This document shows, one piece after another, positions 8,208 through 15,474 of a DNA stretch of 37,132 nucleotides. This stretch comes from Pedosphaera sp. (GTDB lineage: Bacteria; Verrucomicrobiota; Verrucomicrobiia; Limisphaerales; SXQI01): assembly GCA_025359965.1 (NCBI GenBank), contig JANYDC010000032.1, forward strand, positions 1 through 37,132. The letters are read 5' to 3'. The number at the start of each line of letters is the position of its first letter. Position 1 is the first letter of the stretch. Both the position numbers and the translations under genes were made by a program. Under the pieces are notes generated by a model. That model searched no databases. It was not told where the DNA came from and was given only the letters and a program-made list of their open reading frames with translations.

Positions 8208-9578
8208 TCAGAGAGGAAAATCTGTATCGCCCTCTGTCCATGCTGCTGACTTCGGCGGCCTCATTACTTGTCGCATGAAGTCAGCTGGGTCAAGCCCCAG
8301 CCAATGCAGTCCTGCTGAATCGCAAGGGTCACCTGCGCTATCAACTTCGTTCAGAAGGCCTTGATACTCAGAATCAGGCTGGTCCTGTTCGTTCAGACAG
8401 GCAGATATCTGCACAATAGAATGAACTATAGGCAGCGGCTGATTGATAGCCTTTAATCCCGCCAGCCACTGAGGCATGAGTTGGGCTCGGAACTGTGCGA
8501 ACATCGGGTTGGCTTGGAGAAAGGCGTCCAGGTTTCCGTCAAAGTTTAAAAATAGCAGACACGGTTCTTTAATTCTCATGGCATGAGCCACAGGCCGGGA
8601 AATTCGGAGTAAACGATTTACTGGCGGTTCGGTCTTTTGGTCTGGGATAGAAATGCTGTCATCGTCGTCTGCGGTCTCGCTAATTTGATCGACCTTCTGT
8701 GCTGTCCGACTGCTCCCATCCGAGCGTTCCATCTTGACCAGGGCTTTGCCGCTCCAAACAATTTTCATTTTCTGACGTCGGAGTTCTCCGCACATCCTGC
8801 GGAATGAACCTTGTGGTTCGTGTGTGCGTGCGTGCTTCATCAGATCGTAAAGTCTGCCCATGTCGAATGGATCGATATCAGCCACATCCACGCCCTTGAA
8901 GAGATAGCTCCCAGCACCATAGGCATCCCCAACTGGTTTGTCGTCCAGCACAACGGTTCCCAGGGCGGCTCCTACAGCCCCGCTGAGCTCGATCCAGTCC
9001 GCATCCTTCATCTTCGTCAAGGGCCTGATAACCAGATGCAAATGACAATGATAGCGGCCTTCGTGGCAGGAAAATTCAGCAGAACGCATGACAACCTCAC
9101 CCACCTTGCTAAACCACGCCCTATCCCGAAGCCGTCTTATCTGGTCGGAGATTTTACGCAGCATCTGTGGCACCTCCTCCACTCCGACGCGCTGGCCGCA
9201 CGTCACAACGAGATGTCGGCATCCGGGGTTGCGCAGGAGGTAGTAGCGGAAGGCGTTCAGTGTGTCCTTCCGGCTAGCCGAGGCGACCCACGGGAAAAGG
9301 TTCCGCCGGGGCACGCGAACGATTTCGGTAACCTCACCGCTTAACAGGCCAACCCAACAAAGTTTGTTGCTCACAGGACTAACTACCTGTTCGTTATTAT
9401 TCTGTATGACACGAGCGATCCGACGGAGCCGTGACTGCATAGCCTCGTGGCTTGCTTTTTGACGTTGAAACGCTCTTAGCGAAATGACTTCGCCCGTGTC
9501 CCTTTTGATAAGATCAGCGACTGTGACCAGGTCGGGAAACGCAACAATCGCGCCCCGCGATGCCTCTCCCGCATTCAT
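8208..9578 (-). CDS. HUH rolling-circle replication initiator (Rep) of an integrative element
   Basis: HUH Rep proteins nick one DNA strand at an origin with a Tyr and start rolling-circle copying. The 456-residue product has HCHLH at residues 177-181, the metal-binding HUH motif, preceded by HLVVTCGQR at 122-130 that fits motif 1 of the Rep_1-type plasmid initiators. Tyr220 and Tyr225 (DAYGAGSYLFKG) are the candidate nicking residues, at the usual distance downstream. The remaining half has no recognised domain. The start ATG overlaps the stop of the small HTH gene (ATGA, 9575-9578), so the two are translated together. With the integrase upstream it forms int-xis-rep, as in integrative elements that replicate after excision. 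It could also be a relaxase-like mobilisation protein. Confidence 0.75.
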   Translation of the reverse strand: MNAGEASRGAIVAFPDLVTVADLIKRDTGEVISLRAFQRQKASHEAMQSRLRRIARVIQNNNEQVVSPVSNKLCWVGLLSGEVTEIVRVPRRNLFPWVASASRKDTLNAFRYYLLRNPGCRHLVVTCGQRVGVEEVPQMLRKISDQIRRLRDRAWFSKVGEVVMRSAEFSCHEGRYHCHLHLVIRPLTKMKDADWIELSGAVGAALGTVVLDDKPVGDAYGAGSYLFKGVDVADIDPFDMGRLYDLMKHARTHEPQGSFRRMCGELRRQKMKIVWSGKALVKMERSDGSSRTAQKVDQISETADDDDSISIPDQKTEPPVNRLLRISRPVAHAMRIKEPCLLFLNFDGNLDAFLQANPMFAQFRAQLMPQWLAGLKAINQPLPIVHSIVQISACLNEQDQPDSEYQGLLNEVDSAGDPCDSAGLHWLGLDPADFMRQVMRPPKSAAWTEGDTDFPL

Positions 9579-9817
9579 GGTGCGGCATCCTTTCTGCAGG
9601 GCGGTACTATGAGCTTAGCAAATTCACCGCGCTGGGCGCGTTCGTTAAAGGCGTTAATGTCACTCCGTCGGAGGTACAGTCGCCCAGAGATATTTACTGG
9701 ATCAAGCCAGCCCTTTTTCTTCCAACGCCACGCAGTTACAGTTGAGCGACCAATTGAGCTGAGCCACTTGTCTAACGCTATCAACTCGGGTCTGTCCATG
9801 TCATCCATGTCATACAT
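9575..9817 (-). CDS. small excisionase-like helix-turn-helix protein
   Basis: This 80-residue protein has a MerR/AlpA-like winged helix: LDKWLSSIGRSTVTAWRWKKKGW contains the recognition helix, and NISGRLYLRRSDINAF the wing and following helix. Such proteins direct excision of integrated elements or control integrase genes. It lies between the integrase and rep, overlapping rep by four bases. The exact start is uncertain: Met codons at 9817, 9808 and 9799 all follow a purine-rich AGGGG stretch. A general transcription regulator is the alternative. Confidence 0.7.
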   Translation of the reverse strand: MYDMDDMDRPELIALDKWLSSIGRSTVTAWRWKKKGWLDPVNISGRLYLRRSDINAFNERAQRGEFAKLIVPPCRKDAAP

Positions 9818-9981
9818 ACCCCTGCAAGAACGAAGTCACTCCTGCTTTGCCCTTCAGGCCCATGCAGGTGCGCTAGGGCTTGGGTTTTGTAGACATCGCT
9901 AAATCGGCGGAAATATATCTGCGTGGCCCGCGCGAGGTTTGCGTCCCCATTTTTGTTCACCACCGGCGTGATCTACCTTCC

Positions 9982-11262
9982 TTACCTAACCACCGCCGAG
10001 GCGACTTTGACGACGATTGGTTGGAACATCACCTTTTCCCCCATGAGCTTTTTGTGCGAGTTGGCCAAGTGGCCATACACCCGACCGATTAGAATGCCAC
10101 CATCCTTATGCCCGACCCACTCAGCGATGGTCATGTAATCGATGCCGGACATGACACACATAGACATGAAATGGTGGCGGCAATCGTGGAAGCCAAAATG
10201 AGCTTTTTTCGCTCGGGCTCGAACGATCAGCAAACTCTCACGGAAGGTCTTGGCCGCAATGTCCTTTTTGCCACGTTGAGACGAGGGAAACAGCCATACT
10301 GAGTCAGGAGCCCGGCGAGTGTGCATTTCAATAAGGTAGGCCCGCAAGCTTGGATTGAATTCGACCACACGTTGCTCGCTGTTTTTCACTTGAATAATGC
10401 CAAACCTTGTAATTTGGCGCTTTATCCATAGTTGGCCTTTCTCAAAATCCACGTCCTCCCACTTAATGCCGAGTGCCTCGTTTCGACGTGCTCCGCAGTA
10501 GCTCATCAGCCTTACGTAGTCGACAAACTGCTGAGCATTTGCCGTTAACGGCACTGTGGTCGCGACCTTGTCCTGCTTCGTTTCAAACGCGGCCTTACAC
10601 AGCGCGTCCAAATCGGCGGTGGAAAAGAGTGACCGCTTGGTGGTGATTGTTTTGAGCTGCTTTAAGCCTTCCGTAGGCAGGCGCTGGATCAGTCCGTCGG
10701 AGTGAGCACGTTTCATCACGACTCGGAAAGTGATGATATCTAGGTTAATCGTGCGAGGTGACTTGTTGGCACTAAGACGCTTTTCAACGAATCGGTTGAC
10801 GTGAAGGCGCTTGATCTGGTCCAGCCGAAGTTCACCAATCTCGCGAATCCATCGAGCCAATATCCCTTTCTCCTTGTCGACAGTGCCTGGTTTCTTAGCC
10901 CCTTGACCACTCGAAATAAGATTCAGATACCGTTGGGCGTAATCATTAAATTTTGAGGTGCGCTCCAAAACGGGCAGCGAGTTGTCCAGCTTTTGGGTTT
11001 GCAGCCTTCTTAGTTCAGCCACGGCCTGTGCCACGGTCTTGACTGGTTTGCCATCGGAGTCTGTTAAAGGAATGCGGCGTGTCTTGACTTTGCCGTTGAG
11101 TGGGTTCTGCACGTTCAGCCGGGCGTAGTATCTTCCTCCTCGAACCCACAAGCCCCGAATAGGCTGCTTGCGACCATCACGTACCTTCATGTACTGTGAG
11201 TTCCGATGCGTGACCTTGTTGACAGCTGTCATCGGAGTTTGAGGGCTTTCAAGGGCTTTCAT
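9982..11262 (-). CDS. tyrosine recombinase/integrase of the left element
   Basis: This is a site-specific recombinase of the phage integrase family. The catalytic residues are visible in order: Arg in GARRNEALGIKWEDVDF, HxxR in FHDCRHHF, the later His in WVGHKDGG and the nucleophilic Tyr in GRVYGHL. A core-binding SAM-like domain precedes it, and the N-terminal 60 residues look like an arm-binding domain (RGGRYYARLNV). The frame is open to a TTG at 11298, but the first 12 residues would simply translate a direct repeat that looks like an integrase arm site. I therefore prefer the ATG at 11262 (MKALESPQTP); 11232 is also possible. It lies 80 bases from tRNA-Leu, its probable att region, and leads the int-xis-rep unit. 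Confidence 0.88.
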   Translation of the reverse strand: MKALESPQTPMTAVNKVTHRNSQYMKVRDGRKQPIRGLWVRGGRYYARLNVQNPLNGKVKTRRIPLTDSDGKPVKTVAQAVAELRRLQTQKLDNSLPVLERTSKFNDYAQRYLNLISSGQGAKKPGTVDKEKGILARWIREIGELRLDQIKRLHVNRFVEKRLSANKSPRTINLDIITFRVVMKRAHSDGLIQRLPTEGLKQLKTITTKRSLFSTADLDALCKAAFETKQDKVATTVPLTANAQQFVDYVRLMSYCGARRNEALGIKWEDVDFEKGQLWIKRQITRFGIIQVKNSEQRVVEFNPSLRAYLIEMHTRRAPDSVWLFPSSQRGKKDIAAKTFRESLLIVRARAKKAHFGFHDCRHHFMSMCVMSGIDYMTIAEWVGHKDGGILIGRVYGHLANSHKKLMGEKVMFQPIVVKVASAVVR

Positions 11263-11270
11263 ACCCTGAC

Positions 11271-11291
11271 AGTGGCACATAAAGTGGCACA
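11271..11291. repeat. direct repeat AGTGGCACA x2 (candidate integrase arm sites)
   Basis: AGTGGCACA occurs at 11271-11279 and 11283-11291, 12 bases apart, between the integrase start and tRNA-Leu. Short direct repeats about one helical turn apart next to an integrase are typical of arm-type binding sites. A short palindrome, TTGATAATCAA, follows at 11328-11338. Confidence 0.45.
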
Positions 11292-11343
11292 AAGTCAAAG
11301 ACTCGGTGTCGACAAGCCTGTAACGTATTGATAATCAACGGCA

Positions 11344-11431
11344 GCCGGTGTGGCGAAATGGCAGACGCACAGGACTTAAAATCCTGGGAGGGTAATTCCT
11401 CGTGTGGGTTCGAGTCCCACCACCGGCACCA
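11344..11431 (+). tRNA. tRNA-Leu (anticodon TAA)
   Basis: The acceptor stem GCCGGTG (11344-11350) pairs with CACCGGC (11421-11427), and the discriminator A and encoded CCA end at 11431. The anticodon stem CAGGA/TCCTG holds the loop CTTAAAA, with anticodon TAA at 11377-11379. The long variable arm (GGAGG...CCTC) is expected for leucine. The T stem is GTGGG/CCCAC around TTCGAGT. One integrase reads away on each side, so the gene is a probable integration site. Confidence 0.97.
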
Positions 11432-11465
11432 CGTTTTATTTGGGTTTGTGATGTGGTCTTGACTT

Positions 11466-11485
11466 TTGTGGACAGATTGTGGACA
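11466..11485. repeat. direct repeat TTGTGGACA x2 beside the right integrase
   Basis: TTGTGGACA is at 11466-11474 and 11477-11485, 11 bases apart (one helical turn), just before the integrase start at 11495. It mirrors the AGTGGCACA repeat on the other side of the tRNA and probably serves as arm-type sites for this integrase. Confidence 0.45.
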
Positions 11486-11494
11486 AACTTACGC

Positions 11495-12808
11495 ATGAAA
11501 GCGAAGCCCTCCTCAGCATCCACCAAGCCTTTCCTCATCAAACGGGGCAATGTCTCGGTCAAGATTTACACTGGCACAAACACGTTTAATGGTGGCGATT
11601 ATCCCCAATACACCCTGGCTTACTACGACGGCAATAGCCGACGGAAGAAGACCTTCTCGAATCTGGACGAAGCAAAGCGCGAGGCCGAGTTGACGGTCAC
11701 CAAACTCGCGAACGGCGAAGGCGCAGTGCTTCGTCTCATCTCCATTGATCGTGCCAACTACCTCCAAGCCCTCGAAACGTTGCGGCCGCTCGGCAAAGAT
11801 CTGCGTTTTGCCATCGCCGAATACGCCGAGGCCATCAAATTGCTGCCCCATGGCACCACCTTGCGCGACGCAGTGACCGACTTCGCTCGCCGCCGGAATA
11901 CCATCACCGAATCCATCACCGAATCCATCACCGTCCCCAAACTCGTTGCTGAATACCTCGAAGCCAAAACGAAAGCAGGCCGCAGCCAGGCACACTTGCG
12001 GGACCTTCGCCTGCGCTTGACGCGGTTCGGCGAAGCCTTCCAACTCCCGGTTGCACAAATCACCGGCAAGCTGGTGCAAGCATGGATGGATGGATTGAAA
12101 GTCGCCAACCGCACCAAACTCAACGAACTCCGCCATGTCACCTCATTGCTTACCTTCGCAGTACGTCGCAAATACGCGCCGCGAGACTTCCTCACGGAGT
12201 TGGAGGCGGTGGAACGTCCCGAGGTGACACATAGCCAAACCTTAATTTTCTCACCTGCCGAACTAAGCGAGATGTTCGACGCATCCCGCGAAATGCTGAT
12301 TCCGTGGCTTGTTTTCGGCGGATTGTGTGGCTTGCGAAGTGCCGAGATTCTGCGGCTCGATTGGCGCGATGTGAACCTTGAGCGCCGCTTCCTGACGGTT
12401 CAAGCCTTCAACTCTAAGACGGCACAAAGGCGTCTCGTGCCTCTCAGTGACTCTGCGATGGCTTGGCTAAAGCCTCTCGCTAAGGACGAGGGACGGGTTG
12501 TTTCTCACCTTCGAGAGAATTGGTTCTACGCTGAGATCAAGGCATCCGTAAATCGCGCACGAAGGTCGGCTGGCATCGAAGCCAAGTTTGATTGGAAGCG
12601 CAACGGCTTGCGTCACTCCTTTTGCAGCTACCGTCTCGCCATCACGCAGGACGCTGCCAAGACCTCCCTGGAAGCGGGCAACAGCCCTCAGATGATCTTC
12701 CGCCACTACCGCGAACTCACAACCGAGGACGAAGCCAAGGAATGGTTTGGTGTCATGCCGCCCCAGCCGATTAAAAATGTCATCCCCCTGCAAATGGTGG
12801 CCAATTAA
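11495..12808 (+). CDS. tyrosine recombinase/integrase of the right island
   Basis: This 437-residue recombinase reads away from the 3' end of tRNA-Leu. The frame is open from 11402, but that upstream part merely translates the tRNA, so the ATG at 11495 is used. Catalytic Arg lies in [13 protein letters not shown], the second Arg in RNGLRHSF and the nucleophilic Tyr in FRHYREL. Both usual His positions are Asn (NGLR for HxxR, AGNSPQ for GH). I recall this pattern from related verrucomicrobial integrases, so it need not mean inactivity. A 12-bp tandem repeat codes for [10 protein letters not shown] in the linker before the core-binding domain. It is probably the recombinase that brought in part or all of the island to 19715. 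Confidence 0.85.
   Translation: MKAKPSSASTKPFLIKRGNVSVKIYTGTNTFNGGDYPQYTLAYYDGNSRRKKTFSNLDEAKREAELTVTKLANGEGAVLRLISIDRANYLQALETLRPLGKDLRFAIAEYAEAIKLLPHGTTLRDAVTDFARRRNTITESITESITVPKLVAEYLEAKTKAGRSQAHLRDLRLRLTRFGEAFQLPVAQITGKLVQAWMDGLKVANRTKLNELRHVTSLLTFAVRRKYAPRDFLTELEAVERPEVTHSQTLIFSPAELSEMFDASREMLIPWLVFGGLCGLRSAEILRLDWRDVNLERRFLTVQAFNSKTAQRRLVPLSDSAMAWLKPLAKDEGRVVSHLRENWFYAEIKASVNRARRSAGIEAKFDWKRNGLRHSFCSYRLAITQDAAKTSLEAGNSPQMIFRHYRELTTEDEAKEWFGVMPPQPIKNVIPLQMVAN
11901..11933 (+). repeat. 12-bp tandem repeat inside integrase gene
   Basis: CCATCACCGAAT is repeated at 11901-11912 and 11913-11924, with a partial third copy to 11933. It keeps the frame and adds the residues ITES/ITES in a linker. 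Slippage could vary the copy number without breaking the gene. Confidence 0.6.
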
Positions 12809-12957
12809 TCAATGTGATGGGAATTTCAATTCCTCCATCTTGGTCTGTTAGGGCTTGACGCTTCTTTCGCTAAGAAAAGGAGTGCAGAAGCGTTATCCAT
12901 TCCCGAATTGAGTCTCTTGCAACATTTAAACGCGTCCTTAAAATGAGGTCAGAATAC

Positions 12958-13788
12958 ATGAAGCAGACGCAAAACAAAGCAGTGTACCGGAGAGCCGGAA
13001 AGCGCAACGTGATGAAGGACATTTCCACCCCTGCTGGTCGGCAGGCCAAGAATCGGAATGCTGAAAAAATTGCGGAGCAGAAGCTCCGGAAAGCCTTAGA
13101 CCATCCCAAGGATGAAAAGGGAAAGCCTGTGTCTGGACATCTTGTGACCACGCTAGCCGCGAACAGGCTTCACGCAGTTTCGGAGCATGATTGTGAGTGG
13201 GATTTTGAAATTACCTCCGGTCTGTTCTTGGAGAAATTAACATATCAACCATGGGGTTACGCGACCACGGTAGCGAGCCTCTGGGACACGTTCTTGCAAA
13301 TGGTCGAAAAGGCAAATATTGATTCCGCATGCGATTTCGCAAAGTTCTATCGACGCGATTTCAAGTTATACGTGATTGGACACGTGCAAAGGCTCAATTT
13401 AGAATATTCTCGTCTTCCCGGAGCACTAAAAACGATCGAGATCTATATCCAGGATAACCGTGAGACCAACTTTGGTGTTCAAAACGATGGCGTTCGTCGC
13501 TTTCTCCCGCTTGATGCTCCACCCGAACATCCTGTATTTGTTCGTGCTGGATCTAGGCTTGCGCTCTGGCTTGCGCCCGAAGACCGTAGGCGACTGATAC
13601 AATTTGGTCATGATGAGTTCTTTAAGGCTTTAGCCAGCAAAAAGTTTAAGCTGTCACCGCGGCCGAAGGAATTGTTCACGGAAGATACCCTCTTAAACGT
13701 CGCGCCTCCAAACGGGGTTGATTTAGACGAGATCGGTAAGGCTATTCATTCCTTACTGGCTTTGCCACGTTACAAGCTTGAAAGGTAA
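12958..13788 (+). CDS. hypothetical protein in integrase-hsdM interval
   Basis: I do not recognise this 276-residue protein. The first 60 residues are very basic (KQTQNKAVYRRAGKRNVMK, AKNRNAEKIAEQKLRKAL), which suggests nucleic-acid binding. The rest is mixed alpha/beta without a visible motif, membrane segment or signal peptide. An ATG at 12943 is in frame, but the one at 12958 has a good ribosome binding site (GAGGT at 12945-12949, 8-base spacer), so I use that. It lies alone between the integrase and the second RM operon, in island DNA with lower GC than the hsd genes. It could be an accessory island protein. Confidence 0.7.
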   Translation: MKQTQNKAVYRRAGKRNVMKDISTPAGRQAKNRNAEKIAEQKLRKALDHPKDEKGKPVSGHLVTTLAANRLHAVSEHDCEWDFEITSGLFLEKLTYQPWGYATTVASLWDTFLQMVEKANIDSACDFAKFYRRDFKLYVIGHVQRLNLEYSRLPGALKTIEIYIQDNRETNFGVQNDGVRRFLPLDAPPEHPVFVRAGSRLALWLAPEDRRRLIQFGHDEFFKALASKKFKLSPRPKELFTEDTLLNVAPPNGVDLDEIGKAIHSLLALPRYKLER

Positions 13789-13801
13789 CAAAGGAAGCCA
13801 G

Positions 13802-13880
13802 CGTGACGTAACGCAAATTTCCCCCCTCCTCGCTAGGCCTGCTGGCGGCCTATTCTAACGGCTCACCTCGTGACGTAACG
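13802..13880. repeat. direct repeat CGTGACGTAACG x2
   Basis: CGTGACGTAACG is at 13802-13813 and 13869-13880, 67 bases apart, between the hypothetical gene and hsdM. A small inverted repeat (TAGGCC/GGCCTA around 7 bases) lies between the two copies. The pair could flank a small deletion or insertion, or be regulator sites. This is the interval where the hsdM N-terminus should be. Confidence 0.5.
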
Positions 13881-13956
13881 TTTTCCGCTTAATCCTTCTT
13901 TCCCGATTTGTGGTGTTGTTTACGTGCAGATGCAACCAAGTGGAGCCTGTTGAATA

Positions 13957-13972
13957 GCCGGTCGAAACCGGC
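13957..13972 (+). promoter_or_regulatory. GC-rich tetraloop hairpin upstream of hsdM
   Basis: GCCGGT (13957-13962) pairs with ACCGGC (13967-13972) around CGAA. It sits 41 bases before the hsdM start and has no T run, so it may be a leader-RNA structure or chance. Confidence 0.3.
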
Positions 13973-14013
13973 GAAGCAGAAGATACGCATTCACTTGCAC
14001 CACTGCGCTAGTT

Positions 14014-15366
14014 ATGATCACAACGTGTTTTGATGAGGAGACGCAAACTGCTCTGGCTGAGTCGGGCGGGGACAGAAAATTTGCAGCTTTTCGCGAGAAC
14101 CATCGTTTTCAGATTCCTCCGGAGGCGCACTGGCGCGAGGTACGACAGGCGGCGCAAAATGTCGGGCAGGCCATTCAATCGGCTATGCGATCCATCGAGA
14201 CCGCCAATCCTGATAAGCTCTACGGCATTTTTGGCGATGCGCAGTGGACCAACAAGGATAGGCTATCCGATGCCATGCTGCGGGATTTGGTGGTGCATTT
14301 TTCCACGCTTGAACTCACCGTAACCAACCTGCCCGAGGACGAACTCGGCCAAGGTTACGAGTACCTCATCAAGAAATTCGCTGATGACTCCGGCCACACA
14401 GCAGCCGAATTTTACACCAACCGCACCGTGGTCCATCTCATGACCGAGATGTTGGAACCGCAGCCGGGCGAATCCATCTACGATCCGACCTGCGGTTCAG
14501 GCGGCATGTTACTTTCCTCCATCCATCACTTGCGCCGTCAGGGCAAGGAATGGCGCAACCTTCGCCTGTACGGTCAGGAGCGGAATCTGATGACCTCTTC
14601 CATCGCACGGATGAACTGCTTCCTCCACGGCATTGAGGATTTCCGCATCGAGCGCGGCGACACCCTCGCCGAGCCTAAACTGGTAGAGGGAGACCACCTG
14701 CAACGTTTCGATGTGGTGCTGGCCAATCCGCCTTATTCCATGAAGCAATGGGACCGCGAAGCCTTCGCCGCCGATCCCTGGGGCCGCAACCTCTACGGTG
14801 TTCCTCCTCAGGGCCGGGCTGACTACGCCTTCCAGCAGCACATCCTGCAAAGCCTCAAGCCCAAGACCGGTCGCTGCGCAGTCCTATGGCCTCACGGCGT
14901 CCTCTTCCGGCAGGAAGAAGCTGACATGCGCCGCAAGCTCATCGAGTGCATCCTCGGCCTCGGCCCGAATCTCTTTTACAACTCGCCCATGGAAGCCTGC
15001 GTCGTCGTCTGCCGCACGCAGAAGCCCAAGGCCCGTCGCGGGAAAATCCTCTTCATCAACGCAGTGAACGAAGTCACCCGCGAACGGGCCCAGAGTTTCC
15101 TCACCGACGAGCACCTCCAGCGTGTCGTTCGCGCCTACCACGATTTCAAAGACGAGCCCGGCTTCACGCGAGTCGTGCCCATTGAGGAAATCCGGGTGAA
15201 GGACGGGAATCTGAGCATCCCGCTCTACGTCGGCGGAGAAACGCAGGCGCAATCGGATGCTGCCACCAAGATGGCCACCACGGCGCTGCCCGTGGCGCTC
15301 TCGGATTGGCTGGAAAGCTCCACCGCCGTCCGCCAGTCGCTCCAAACTCTTCTCGCGGCCAAATGA
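14014..15366 (+). CDS. hsdM: type I DNA methyltransferase subunit HsdM, N-terminus missing
   Basis: HsdM is the adenine methyltransferase subunit of a type I system, using SAM. The 450-residue product has motif I DPTCGSGG at 157-164 and NPPY at 238-241, both intact. From FRENHRFQIPPEAHW onward it follows the usual HsdM pattern (FGDAQWTNKDRL, LGQGYEYLIKKF). Relatives have about 100 residues more at the N-terminus, forming the helical HsdM_N domain that packs on HsdS and DNA. I find no trace of that domain in any frame of 13790-14013. No good ribosome binding site precedes the ATG. Loss of the 5' end, perhaps when the DNA to its left arrived, is the simplest reading. Methylation by this protein is therefore doubtful. 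Confidence 0.9.
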   Translation: MITTCFDEETQTALAESGGDRKFAAFRENHRFQIPPEAHWREVRQAAQNVGQAIQSAMRSIETANPDKLYGIFGDAQWTNKDRLSDAMLRDLVVHFSTLELTVTNLPEDELGQGYEYLIKKFADDSGHTAAEFYTNRTVVHLMTEMLEPQPGESIYDPTCGSGGMLLSSIHHLRRQGKEWRNLRLYGQERNLMTSSIARMNCFLHGIEDFRIERGDTLAEPKLVEGDHLQRFDVVLANPPYSMKQWDREAFAADPWGRNLYGVPPQGRADYAFQQHILQSLKPKTGRCAVLWPHGVLFRQEEADMRRKLIECILGLGPNLFYNSPMEACVVVCRTQKPKARRGKILFINAVNEVTRERAQSFLTDEHLQRVVRAYHDFKDEPGFTRVVPIEEIRVKDGNLSIPLYVGGETQAQSDAATKMATTALPVALSDWLESSTAVRQSLQTLLAAK

Positions 15367-15370
15367 ACTC

Positions 15371-15467
15371 GCGACTTTCAAATAAAGCTGCGACTTTCAT
15401 TCGAAGGTCTCTATATATACTTGCGACTTTTATTTGTACTTGCGACTTACAAATAAAAACCGCAAGT
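15371..15467 (+). promoter_or_regulatory. operator-like array upstream of the AbiEi-like gene
   Basis: This 108-base AT-rich gap contains GCGACTT four times (beginning at 15371, 15390, 15423 and 15442). ACTTGCGACTT is repeated exactly at 15419-15429 and 15438-15448, and an inverted CGCAAGT lies at 15461-15467. TTTTATTTGT (15428-15437) and ACAAATAAAA (15449-15458) form a perfect 10-bp inverted repeat around the second ACTTGCGACTT. AbiEi antitoxins repress their own operons by binding repeats before the start, so this is a probable binding site. A promoter may lie within (TATATA near 15412). Confidence 0.7.
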
Positions 15468-15474
15468 TAAGATC

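Noticed and set aside
11335..11562. Minus-strand frame reading [20 protein letters not shown]
   Set aside because: It is the antisense of tRNA-Leu, a well-known false gene call; the same applies to the [11 protein letters not shown] start on the plus strand.
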